NCBI GenBank assembly: GCA_947455485.1
Contig: CANGNV010000007.1
Span: 1 to 64,000, forward strand
DNA from: Burkholderiaceae bacterium
Lineage (GTDB): Bacteria > Pseudomonadota > Gammaproteobacteria > Burkholderiales > Burkholderiaceae
Direction of reading: 5' to 3'
Length of the DNA stretch: 64,000 nucleotides
Shown here: positions 28,710 through 36,855 of the stretch, one piece after another
Layout: each line of letters starts with the position of its first letter
Numbering within the stretch: the stretch's first letter is position 1
Notes under the pieces: generated by a model
Seen by the model: the letters and a program-made list of their open reading frames with translations, nothing else
Databases searched by the model: none
What the model was told of the DNA's origin: nothing
Translations under genes and position numbers: made by a program

Positions 28710-29232
28710 AGCCAAGCTGCTTTGTTAACAACACCAGCTTAAGGCCACTGATCTTGGGATTTCCAACGCCAGTATTTGATGGATAGTCTGAGCTTACTTG
28801 CGTGGGCTCGTAGCCCCTACGCAAATAAAAATCGAATAACTCTCTACGCTCTGAAATAACAAATAAATTAACCTCTGAAGACTCATATTGATTCTCGGCA
28901 TACTCTTCTGCGAGTTGAAGCATTTCTTTACCTAAGCCTAGATTTTGATATGACGGCTTAACTGTCAGCATGGCGATATAGCTTGCCCCGGCTTCTTCAT
29001 TAACATTGACGCAAGCCACAATCTCAGCCTTACTTAAGCCAAGCAATACTGTTGAACCCTCCCGCTTAAGGAGCTCAGCAAGCTGTTGGAAGTTAATTCT
29101 TTCGCCCTCTATAAGTTCTGACTCATGAGTCCAGCCAGCATCGCCGCCATTTGGACGATATGAGTTGTTTATCAAGTTCACCAGCTCTGGAACATCTTTG
29201 GCTGTGGCTATGCGATATTCGTCAATATTCAT
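28708..29232 (-). CDS. GNAT N-acetyltransferase (unit 1 of the tRNA-Phe array)
   Basis: A protein of 174 residues. The acetyl-CoA motif is LTVKPSYQNLGLGKEMLQLA (about 90-110), then FYLRRGYEPTQ as motif B, both typical. Substrate unknown. Its ATG lies only 22 bp after the end of repeat copy B and its stop codon abuts copy A. The gene thus fills the space between two copies with hardly room for a promoter. That makes it a compact one-gene unit. Confidence 0.87.
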   Translation of the reverse strand: MNIDEYRIATAKDVPELVNLINNSYRPNGGDAGWTHESELIEGERINFQQLAELLKREGSTVLLGLSKAEIVACVNVNEEAGASYIAMLTVKPSYQNLGLGKEMLQLAEEYAENQYESSEVNLFVISERRELFDFYLRRGYEPTQVSSDYPSNTGVGNPKISGLKLVLLTKQLG

Positions 29233-29253
29233 AGCAATAGTTTCACACAGACG

Positions 29254-29330
29254 AATGAAAAAACCACCCGAAGGTGGTTTTAGTGTTTCTTGGTGGCCCG
29301 GGGCGGAATCGACCAGGACTGAGGATGCTT
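29254..29330 (-). repeat. tRNA-Phe 3'-end fragment plus terminator, copy B
   Basis: Layout as copy A. The tRNA-like part (minus: GGTCGATTCCGCCCCGGGCC then ACCA) differs from the true tRNA-Phe 3' end by loss of one T. Terminator hairpin at 29260-29281 (AAAACCACC/GGTGGTTTT, CGAA loop). A shared inner block (minus AAGCATCCTCAGTCCTGG) lies beyond the tRNA homology. Confidence 0.93.
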
Positions 29331-29334
29331 GAAT

Positions 29335-29733
29335 CTATACGACTAACTTATACATAACCCAGCCCAAGTTCAAAACAACCAATGTTATGAGCGTACCAAA
29401 TGTCAGCTTCATCCCCAATATACGCTTACTGAAATCTGGAGGTGGCACATTAATGCCGACAGCGTGAATTACTCGACCAATAATCAGCGTGATACCTGGA
29501 AAGGCAACTAACCACCAAGGAGCTCCGTTTAGCTCTAGACAAGCAATCAAAATAATTCCAAACGGAACATATTCAGCAAAGTTTCCTTGGGCTCTAATGG
29601 CTCTTTCTAAATCCTCGTGCCCACCACTTCCTAGACCAACTTTATTCTTTCTTCTAAAGCCAATGACCGCAAAAGAGAGCTTTATAAAGATGATGGTTAA
29701 TATTGAGGCAATAATGGATGTAACTAATAGCAT
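29335..29733 (-). CDS. MAPEG-family membrane protein (unit 2 of the tRNA-Phe array)
   Basis: A protein of 132 residues with four hydrophobic helices. The family signature LERAIRAQGNFAEYVPFGII is clear. MAPEG proteins include glutathione-dependent transferases of membrane lipids and eicosanoid enzymes. The bacterial role here is unknown. The ATG is 37 bp from repeat copy C, and the stop is 4 bp from copy B. The compact spacing is like that of the GNAT unit. Confidence 0.9.
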   Translation of the reverse strand: MLLVTSIIASILTIIFIKLSFAVIGFRRKNKVGLGSGGHEDLERAIRAQGNFAEYVPFGIILIACLELNGAPWWLVAFPGITLIIGRVIHAVGINVPPPDFSKRILGMKLTFGTLITLVVLNLGWVMYKLVV

Positions 29734-29770
29734 TTAGGGCTCCCTGAGAATTCCTGAATGTTACCCAAGA

Positions 29771-29848
29771 AATGAAAAAACCACCCGAAGGTGGTTTTAG
29801 TGTTTCTTGGTGGCCCGGGGCGGAATCGACCAGGGATAGGGGATGCCT
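29771..29848 (-). repeat. tRNA-Phe 3'-end fragment plus terminator, copy C
   Basis: Same layout as copies A and B, with terminator hairpin at 29777-29798. The tRNA-like stretch equals copy B. The inner block has one extra base and two changes (minus AGGCATCCCCTATCCCTGG). It ends the ModA unit. Confidence 0.93.
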
Positions 29849-29858
29849 GATCCTAACC

Positions 29859-30617
29859 TTACTTTGGAACTGCGTATCCGTACTTCACCAAAATCTCTTT
29901 AGCTTTGGGTGTCTGTATGAATTGGTATAAATCGGCAGCTTCTTGGGGCGCTCCTTTAATCACAACCATTCTTTGCTTAATTGGCTCATATAGCTTGTCG
30001 TTCACCACAAGATAGTTTGTCAATTTGGCAAGCTCTGGTGATTGCGCCAAAGACAGCGCAGTAAAGCCAATATCTGCGGCACCAGTAGAGACATACGTCG
30101 TAGCAACGCCAATGTTATCGCCAAATACCAATTTATCTTTAGCCAAATCCCATAAGCCTTCTGCCTTCATATACTCAACTGCGGCTTTGCCATAAGGAGC
30201 TAACTCAGGCTTAGCAATGGCCACCTTGTTGGCCTTGGCAATAGCTCTGGCTAATTCTGCTTTGTCATTTGCCAACTTAATACCACTAGAGTTTTTGGTA
30301 ATCATCGCAATTTTGCCAATGGCATAGACCTTGCCCTGATCTACAGTTTTGCCATTCTTATAGAGCTCCAGTGGGAACTGCTCGTCGGCTGATATGAATA
30401 AGTTAAATGGGGCGCCATTCATAATTTGGGCGGTAAAGTTACCTGATGAGCCGTATACAACCCTTAGGTCAGGCTTACCTGTTGCCTTAAAAGCGGTATT
30501 AATTTCAGCAAAAGCATCTTTCATATTGGCAGCAACAGCAACAGAAGCGACCTGTCCAAACGATGCTGGAAGATATGACAGTAGAAATGTTAGGAATAGA
30601 TATTTGATGTATTTCAT
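29859..30617 (-). CDS. modA: Molybdate-type ABC substrate-binding protein ModA (unit 3 of the tRNA-Phe array)
   Basis: From the ATG at 30617 it has 252 residues: a signal peptide (KYLFLTFLLSYLPASFG, about 3-20) and a ModA domain. Landmarks are VAVAANMKDAFAEI, YGSSGNFTAQIMNGAPFNLF, ADEQFPLELYKNG and YVSTGAADIGFTALS. It binds molybdate or a related oxyanion in the periplasm. A longer start at 30665 would put the signal too far in. No modB or modC is near, so the protein is an orphan here. The stop lies 10 bp from copy C. Confidence 0.9.
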   Translation of the reverse strand: MKYIKYLFLTFLLSYLPASFGQVASVAVAANMKDAFAEINTAFKATGKPDLRVVYGSSGNFTAQIMNGAPFNLFISADEQFPLELYKNGKTVDQGKVYAIGKIAMITKNSSGIKLANDKAELARAIAKANKVAIAKPELAPYGKAAVEYMKAEGLWDLAKDKLVFGDNIGVATTYVSTGAADIGFTALSLAQSPELAKLTNYLVVNDKLYEPIKQRMVVIKGAPQEAADLYQFIQTPKAKEILVKYGYAVPK

Positions 30618-30755
30618 TGAAATTAAATGCCCGAGTATTATTTCTAATAGTTTATAGATTGGCATATGTATTTACCTACATAAAGTGAAATTATCTATAG
30701 CAAGGACGATCGAGCAGGATCCTTAATTGCCACCTAAACAGTAAGCGGGAATGAA

Positions 30756-30777
30756 AAAACCACCCGAAGGTGGTTTT
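30756..30777 (-). terminator. Terminator of tRNA-Phe (copy D of the repeat)
   Basis: A 9-bp stem (AAAACCACC/GGTGGTTTT) with a CGAA loop and a U-run on the minus strand, 9 bp after the CCA end of tRNA-Phe. The same hairpin follows each tRNA fragment A-C. Confidence 0.92.
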
Positions 30778-30786
30778 GGTGTTTCT

Positions 30787-30862
30787 TGGTGGCCCGGGGC
30801 GGAATCGAACCACCGACACAAGGATTTTCAATCCTCTGCTCTACCGACTGAGCTACCAGGCC
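30787..30862 (-). tRNA. tRNA-Phe (GAA)
   Basis: A complete 76-nt tRNA including encoded CCA. The acceptor stem pairs GGCCTGG with CCGGGCC. The D-arm is GCTCAGTCGGTAGAGC. The anticodon loop TTGAAAA gives GAA (Phe). The T-loop is TTCGATT. The intact gene lies at the head of the row of three tRNA-3'-end repeats. A -10-like TATAAT sits at 30873-30878 on its strand. Confidence 0.97.
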
Positions 30863-30972
30863 AAGAGTTGAAATTATAAATGAAACTCCATTCCGGCCGG
30901 AAAAACGGGTCAATCGCCGATAAGTCTTGGATAAACAACGAAAATCTACCGCAAAATCCTCTTACATTGACC

Positions 30973-33177
30973 CTAATTACTGTTTGCTACAGCCTTTGCT
31001 CTGGCAGCATGCAGCTTCTTATAGCTATCAATCAGACGATGATGCCTATCGAGACCCTCTAGCTTCATACTAGTTGGAGTCAATCCATAGAAGCGGACAC
31101 TTCCTTCAACCGAACCCACGACAGCATCCATTCTCTCGACGCCAAACATTCGACGGAAGTTGGCCAAGTAATCATCCAACTCCAAATCATCATCAAGCAA
31201 AACCTCTAGCACCGCATTGAGTGCCTGATAAAACAATTTTCGTTCGACTGTATTGTCGTTGTATTGAAGGAATGCACCGACAAGCTCATGCGCCTCTTCA
31301 AATTGCTTTAAGGCAAGATGGATCAATAGCTTTAGCTCGAGAACTGTTAGCTGACCCCAGGGCGTATTCTCATCGAATTCAATGCCAATCAGTGTCGCAA
31401 TATCGCCGTACTCATCTAGCTCATTATTTTCTAAATGCTCTAGCAGTGCATTTAGGCTTGCATCATCCAAGTTCGATAAATTCAAAATATCATCACGAAA
31501 TAGAAGCGCTTTATTGGTGTTATCCCAAATCAAATCTTCGATTGGATAAATCTCAGAGTAGCCTGGCACTAAGATTCGGCAGGCGATCGCGCCCAACTGG
31601 TCATAGACCGCAACGTATGACTCCTTGCCCATAGATTCAAGAATGCCAAATAAGGTGGCAGCTTCTTGAGCATTTGAGTTTTCACCTTTGCCGGAAAAAT
31701 CCCAATCAACAAAATCATAATCTGATTTTGCGCTAAAGAATCTCCACGACACAATGCCACTGGAGTCGATAAAGTGTTCAACAAAATTATTTGGCTCAGT
31801 CACTGCCTCGCTTGCGAAAGTGGGAGGAGGCAAATCATTCAAGCCCTCTAGACTGCGGCCTTGAAGCAATTCGGTCAAACTCCGCTCAAGCGCGACCTCC
31901 AAGCTTGGATGGGCGCCAAAGGATGCAAATACTCCGCCTGTTCGCGGGTTCATCAGAGTAACGCACATGACTGGGTAGATGCCGCCTAATGATGCGTCTT
32001 TGACCAACACTGGAAAACCTTGATCCTCAAGACTCTGAATGCCCTCCAGAATGCCAGGATATTTAGCGAGCACCTCTTGAGGTACATCCGGCAAAGCAAT
32101 TTCACCCTCGATAATTTCTCGCTTCACTGCCCGCTCGAAAATCTCTGACAAGCATTGAACCTGAGCCTCAGCTAGCGTATTGCCAGCACTCATGCCATTA
32201 CTGACATAGAGATTTTCAACTAGGTTTGATGGAAAATAAACCGTCTCGCCATCAGAGTGACGAACATATGGCAAAGAACAAATCCCGCGCTCAACATTAC
32301 CGGAGTTCGTATCGATTAAATGTGAGCCACGCAGTTCGCCATCAGAATTAAAAATATTTAGGCAATACTCGTCAAGAATTTCAGGGGGCAGCGAGTCTTT
32401 TGTTCCCGGCTTAAACCAGCGCTCATTTGGATAATGAACAAATGCGCCGTTAGCAATATCTTCGCCCCAGAATGCCCCAGCGTAAAAGTGATTGTTGCTA
32501 AGTCGCTCGATATACTCACCCAGCGCTGAAGCCAGGGCACTTTCCTTTGTAGAGCCCTTGCCATTTGTAAAGCACATTGGCGAGTGCGCATCGCGAATGT
32601 GCAAAGACCACACATTGGGAATCAAGTTGCGCCATGAGGCGATTTCAATCTTAATTCCTAAATTGGCTAAAACGCCGGACATATTGGCAATGGTTTGCTC
32701 TAGCGGCAAATCCTTGCCCGCAATATAAGTACTCGCATCAGGGGCTGACTTCAGCGTCAACAAAGTTTGCGCATCAGCATCTAAATTCTTAACCTCTTCT
32801 ATAACAAACTCGGGGCCAGCTTGAACGACTTTTTTTACTGTGCAGCGCTCAATCGAGCGCAATATACCCTGACGATCATTGGCGGAGATATCTTCTGGTA
32901 ATTCCACTTGAATTTTAAAAATCTGTTGATAGCGATTCTCTGGATCAACAATATTATTTTGCGAAAGGCGAATATTCTCAGTTGAAATATTGCGTGTATC
33001 GCAATATAGCTTTACAAAATAGGCTGCGCATAAGGCCGATGAAGCTAGAAAGTAATCAAAAGGTCCAGGAGCCGAGCCATCGCCTTTATACCGAATGGGC
33101 TGATCAGCAATCACCGTGAAGTCGTCGAACTTGGCCTCAAGACGCAACTTATCGAGAAAGTTAACCTTTATTTCCAT
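30973..33177 (-). CDS. OsmC-YcaO fusion protein
   Basis: A protein of 734 residues. Residues about 1-135 are an OsmC/Ohr-like domain (RYKGDGSAPGPFDYFLASSALCAAYF, with one of the usual Cys). A YcaO domain starts at about 150, with GKGSTKESALASALGEYIER and CLSEIFERAVKREI, the ATP-binding Glu-rich helices, then a C-terminal helical extension of about 200 residues. YcaO domains activate amide backbones with ATP. E. coli YcaO assists RimO methylthiolation of ribosomal protein S12. Here the OsmC domain is fused in front. No RimO gene is nearby. Confidence 0.92.
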   Translation of the reverse strand: MEIKVNFLDKLRLEAKFDDFTVIADQPIRYKGDGSAPGPFDYFLASSALCAAYFVKLYCDTRNISTENIRLSQNNIVDPENRYQQIFKIQVELPEDISANDRQGILRSIERCTVKKVVQAGPEFVIEEVKNLDADAQTLLTLKSAPDASTYIAGKDLPLEQTIANMSGVLANLGIKIEIASWRNLIPNVWSLHIRDAHSPMCFTNGKGSTKESALASALGEYIERLSNNHFYAGAFWGEDIANGAFVHYPNERWFKPGTKDSLPPEILDEYCLNIFNSDGELRGSHLIDTNSGNVERGICSLPYVRHSDGETVYFPSNLVENLYVSNGMSAGNTLAEAQVQCLSEIFERAVKREIIEGEIALPDVPQEVLAKYPGILEGIQSLEDQGFPVLVKDASLGGIYPVMCVTLMNPRTGGVFASFGAHPSLEVALERSLTELLQGRSLEGLNDLPPPTFASEAVTEPNNFVEHFIDSSGIVSWRFFSAKSDYDFVDWDFSGKGENSNAQEAATLFGILESMGKESYVAVYDQLGAIACRILVPGYSEIYPIEDLIWDNTNKALLFRDDILNLSNLDDASLNALLEHLENNELDEYGDIATLIGIEFDENTPWGQLTVLELKLLIHLALKQFEEAHELVGAFLQYNDNTVERKLFYQALNAVLEVLLDDDLELDDYLANFRRMFGVERMDAVVGSVEGSVRFYGLTPTSMKLEGLDRHHRLIDSYKKLHAARAKAVANSN

Positions 33178-33284
33178 GGGAGTAATTCCGAAATGATATG
33201 TGCGCTATTATCCGTCGCATCAGCGATGCTGTGTGCCACATCAGTTGCCTTAAAGAATCATTGCCAAGACTGCTGGCGGGTGTT

Positions 33285-33965
33285 TTACTGCTCAGTCTTA
33301 TTACGCGACGTATCGATTCCTAAAGCTTTTAACTTACGATAAAGATGGGTGCGCTCGAGACCGGTGTATTCAGAAATCTTGGTCATACTACCGCCCATAA
33401 TGATCATTTGGTGCTCAAAGTAGGCTTTTTCGAATAAGTCCCTAGCCTCTCGCAGCGGCAAATCAAAATAAGTTTTTGCTATCCCGCTAATAAATTCACC
33501 ATCCTGAGCTTGGGGCGCCTGCTCACTGACTACCGCCTTAGGGCTTGGGCTTGATGTAGATGCTGACGCAGCCCTTTCTTCAACTGGTTCCACGTATTTA
33601 GGGGAGCTCTCCAGCGCTTTATTAACCGTCTTTAGTAACTTTTGGAGCGCAATCGGCTTTTCTAAAAAGTTCAGGGCGCCAATACGCGTAGCTTCAACCG
33701 CAGTATCAATCGTGGCATGCCCAGACATCATTACTACTGGCATCGTGAGCTGCCCGGTCTTGGACCACTCCTTTAATAGGGTGATGCCATCAACATCTGG
33801 CATCCAGATATCAAGCAAAACAAGATCTGGGCGCATTTGCTCGCGGATTGTGCGAGCCTGCATGGCGCTCTCTGCCGCATAAACAGTGTGGCCTTCATCC
33901 GTCAGAATCTCATTGAGAAGCTCTCGGATTCCCATCTCATCATCGACCACCAAAATACTTGCCAT
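33285..33965 (-). CDS. NtrX-type response regulator lacking the AAA+ domain
   Basis: A protein of 226 residues. A receiver domain (about 1-120) has the acid pair D8-D9, phospho-acceptor D52 in LLDIWMPD, and LEKPI with the conserved Lys. A Ser/Pro-rich linker follows (about 125-160). A Fis-type helix-turn-helix ends it (KISEYTGLERTHLYRKLKAL). The sigma-54 ATPase domain of classical NtrX/NtrC is absent, so it probably acts by binding DNA without sigma-54 activation. It is directly after NtrY (2 bp gap), its cognate kinase. Confidence 0.88.
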   Translation of the reverse strand: MASILVVDDEMGIRELLNEILTDEGHTVYAAESAMQARTIREQMRPDLVLLDIWMPDVDGITLLKEWSKTGQLTMPVVMMSGHATIDTAVEATRIGALNFLEKPIALQKLLKTVNKALESSPKYVEPVEERAASASTSSPSPKAVVSEQAPQAQDGEFISGIAKTYFDLPLREARDLFEKAYFEHQMIIMGGSMTKISEYTGLERTHLYRKLKALGIDTSRNKTEQ

Positions 33966-33967
33966 TC

Positions 33968-36277
33968 TTATGCTGCCTCTTTTGCCAGATTCATAAACAA
34001 AATTGATACTTGCGCACCGATCACCTCATCTCCCTGCATGCGGTTACGGACCTCAATCTTGGCGCCGTGATCATCAACGATTTTCTTCACTACCGCCAGA
34101 CCCAACCCGGTGCCCTTACTCTTTGTTGTTACATACGGCTCAAATGCTCTTGCCAATATCTTAGCTGGAAATCCTGAACCGCTATCACTTATTGTTAATC
34201 GCACCGCATTCTGCGGCACACCGCTGAGCTCACCGTAAGACACCAATTCTGTTTTTACTTCAACTGGCTCAGCTTGATGCTTGCCCTCAAGAGTAGCATC
34301 TTGTGCGTTTTGCAAAAGATTATGAATAATCTGTCTCAGTTGAGTGGGGTCACCCATAATATTTGGGCAACGAGAATCAAGTTGGGTTTTTAACGGGCTT
34401 CCTTCATACAAACCCAAGATCTCATGCGTCAAAGTATTAATAGAGACGGATTTCAACTGTGGGCTTGGCGTCTTAGCAAAATCCCTGAAGTCATTTACCA
34501 TTTCTTTCATGGCCTGCACTTGTCCAATGATGGTTTCCGTACTGCGATTCATCATCTCTTCCTGCTCAGGACTCAATTTACCAGCCAACTTATGCTGCAA
34601 TCTCTCTGCTGATAGCTGTATGGGGGTTAGCGGATTCTTGATCTCATGAGCCAAGCGCCTTGCTACTTCGCTCCAGGCAATGGAGCGCTGCGCGCTCACC
34701 ACATCAGTAATGTCATCAAAGACCACCATACGTAAATCTGCAGTCAGCTCGGTTCCGCGTATAAATAAAGTAACGCCAGGCTCATTCTCAAACTCATTTG
34801 TACTGTGGAGTTGAATTTGTTTTTGCCAAACTGGCGCTGATTTATTCTTATCTAAGGACGGCTTTTCACCTTCCATGCCAACCGTTAGCTTCATCGTGGC
34901 AAAGCCTTCTTTAATGGCCTGCTCAAACTCAATCAGAGTTGGGCTATCACCTAAAGGCCGCCCATCCAGTTGCGTTAAGTCTTGCCCAAAGATGCGGTCA
35001 GCACCTGCATTGCTAGATACCACGTTAAAGTTTTTATCAAAGATGCAAACACCGGCAGTTAAATTACCCAATACCGTCTCTAAAAATGATTTGGACTCTT
35101 GAAGAGATGTTCTGGTATCAGCAAGTTGACGAGTCATCACATTAAATTGACGCGTCAGCATGCCCAACTCATCGCCGGTGTCGAGCTCTGGCTTGGGAGA
35201 CAAATCCCCCTGAGCAACAGCCTGCGTGCCTTTTAATAGCATTAGCAAAGGTCTGGCCAGTTGACGGCCTAGAACTAGAGCCAAAGTAACCGCTACAAAT
35301 AAAGCAAAAAATAGCGTTAATGTGAGCGTGCCCACAAACATTTTTCGTAAACCGGTCCTGCCCAATGATTTTTCTTGATAGTCGCTGTAGGCAGACTCAA
35401 CCGCAACAATATTCTTGGCCAAAGGGCCTGGAATGAAGCGCACTAGCTGCAGAAAATACTTATCCTCTACATCCTTACCAGAATCTAATTTACCGGGTAC
35501 GTGTTTTTTACGCACAATCGGCACAATCGCCCTTACTCGATAGCCGCGTTGTCCGCCATCCATTTCAATTTGATCTATGAAGGTGGCTCCCTTCTTTTTA
35601 AAGGCTTCTGCAATGACGTCGGGACCAGGCGCAGGAAAATATTTTTTGGGTCGTGACTCGCTAGTTAGAATCAAGTTGCGCTGAATATTAAATAGGCTCA
35701 CTTCTTGAATGCCAAATTGATTGCGCGCTTTCATCACCATGGCACCAACTTGTTCAGAAGTTGCCCCGGATGGAACCTGCACAATTTGCTCCGCTATGTA
35801 ATTGCCCTCAGCCAAAATCTCTTCTTGCGCAACGCGCAGGGTAACGCGACCCAACTCAAGGCCAGCATCTAAGGCAGACTCTACTTGGACATCAAACCAG
35901 GTTTCAATACTGCGGGATACGAACTGCAGAGATACGCCATACAAAATTAATCCCGGGACAACGCCAACCAAAGCAAAAATCATAGCTAGCTTGGCCACTA
36001 GGCGCGTACCAAATCTGCCCTTACGCCAACGAACAGCAATCACAATTACCAAAGTCAGAATAACTAAGGTTAAACAAATGCCAATGATTACATTGGCCGC
36101 ATAGAGCCAAATAAAATAGTTATCAAAAAACTCGGTATTTGATGTTGCAATTGACAGAAGCACCAAGAGCAAGAGGGCGAAGGCACCAATCACCGCCATC
36201 GCTATAGGCAGGGCACGTCTTTTCCAGGCGTCCTTCTCAAACGCATTGGACCCAATGAAGTCTAAAGATATCTTCAT
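33968..36277 (-). CDS. ntrY: NtrY-type sensor histidine kinase
   Basis: A membrane histidine kinase of 769 residues. Helices lie near 25-80 and 90-115, an extracytoplasmic sensor region to about 310, another helix at about 320-340, then HAMP, a PAS domain (about 400-530), HisKA with ARRLAHEIKNPLTPIQLSAE (phospho-His in HEIKNP) and HATPase with TKSKGTGLGLAVVKKI. It phosphorylates the neighbouring regulator. In related bacteria this pair responds to nitrogen, redox or envelope state. The signal here is unknown. It overlaps the DUF4390 gene by 4 bp. Confidence 0.93.
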   Translation of the reverse strand: MKISLDFIGSNAFEKDAWKRRALPIAMAVIGAFALLLLVLLSIATSNTEFFDNYFIWLYAANVIIGICLTLVILTLVIVIAVRWRKGRFGTRLVAKLAMIFALVGVVPGLILYGVSLQFVSRSIETWFDVQVESALDAGLELGRVTLRVAQEEILAEGNYIAEQIVQVPSGATSEQVGAMVMKARNQFGIQEVSLFNIQRNLILTSESRPKKYFPAPGPDVIAEAFKKKGATFIDQIEMDGGQRGYRVRAIVPIVRKKHVPGKLDSGKDVEDKYFLQLVRFIPGPLAKNIVAVESAYSDYQEKSLGRTGLRKMFVGTLTLTLFFALFVAVTLALVLGRQLARPLLMLLKGTQAVAQGDLSPKPELDTGDELGMLTRQFNVMTRQLADTRTSLQESKSFLETVLGNLTAGVCIFDKNFNVVSSNAGADRIFGQDLTQLDGRPLGDSPTLIEFEQAIKEGFATMKLTVGMEGEKPSLDKNKSAPVWQKQIQLHSTNEFENEPGVTLFIRGTELTADLRMVVFDDITDVVSAQRSIAWSEVARRLAHEIKNPLTPIQLSAERLQHKLAGKLSPEQEEMMNRSTETIIGQVQAMKEMVNDFRDFAKTPSPQLKSVSINTLTHEILGLYEGSPLKTQLDSRCPNIMGDPTQLRQIIHNLLQNAQDATLEGKHQAEPVEVKTELVSYGELSGVPQNAVRLTISDSGSGFPAKILARAFEPYVTTKSKGTGLGLAVVKKIVDDHGAKIEVRNRMQGDEVIGAQVSILFMNLAKEAA

Positions 36278-36855
36278 CGTTTAATGACGTTGGAGCCAGT
36301 TGGTAGAAATGGAAAGCGTAGCCAATCGCTAGTTACGTTCCAGTCGCGATTATTTAATGCATTCACTTGAAACGGCTTTGGTAGCTTACTTAAATCCAAA
36401 GTCATTCTTAATGCCGCAGTGTAAGACTTGCTGGGATCAATTTGATTGCCATCAATTACCCGCCAACCGCCAATGCTACCTACTGCCTGCAAAGCTTCAA
36501 ACATTGTCTTTGCGGAGAAGGTAAAGCCTTCGGAGGCGATACGATATTGCTGTGTCATCGGCTGATATGACAAGCGCGTTAGTCGTTGTGCCAGGGCAGA
36601 TTTTTCATCAAACCAATACCAACGCGAACGGGTTACATCAAACTCAGTCTGAAAATATAAGACCACGCCTTTTTGAACTGCATCTTCTAGGCCTGGAGTT
36701 AATTCAATCTGGAACGTTGCATTTAATAGCCAGTCACCATCCACCCGCTCAAGGTCAGCAGATTTAAGCTTGATTCCCTCTGCGCTTGCAGCCGCTGAAA
36801 ATAAGCTCAGCGCCATCAAAACACAAAGGATGAATTGTTTAATGCCTTGGCTCAT
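36274..36855 (-). CDS. DUF4390 periplasmic protein
   Basis: A protein of 193 residues with a signal peptide (FILCVLMALSLFSAAASA, about 8-25) and a beta-rich domain. Landmarks are LLNATFQIELTPGLEDAVQK, VLYFQTEFDVTRSRWYWF and LRMTLDLSKLPKPFQVNALN. The DUF4390 family is regularly found with NtrY in Burkholderiales. It overlaps ntrY and rsmB by 4 bp each, so it is translated in a chain with them. It may feed a signal to the kinase, a guess from context. Confidence 0.82.
   Translation of the reverse strand: MSQGIKQFILCVLMALSLFSAAASAEGIKLKSADLERVDGDWLLNATFQIELTPGLEDAVQKGVVLYFQTEFDVTRSRWYWFDEKSALAQRLTRLSYQPMTQQYRIASEGFTFSAKTMFEALQAVGSIGGWRVIDGNQIDPSKSYTAALRMTLDLSKLPKPFQVNALNNRDWNVTSDWLRFPFLPTGSNVIKR

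Noticed and set aside
28633..29848. The three tRNA-like fragments as further tRNA genes
   Set aside because: They have only the T-arm/acceptor 3' part. No D-arm, anticodon arm or 5' acceptor strand precedes them.
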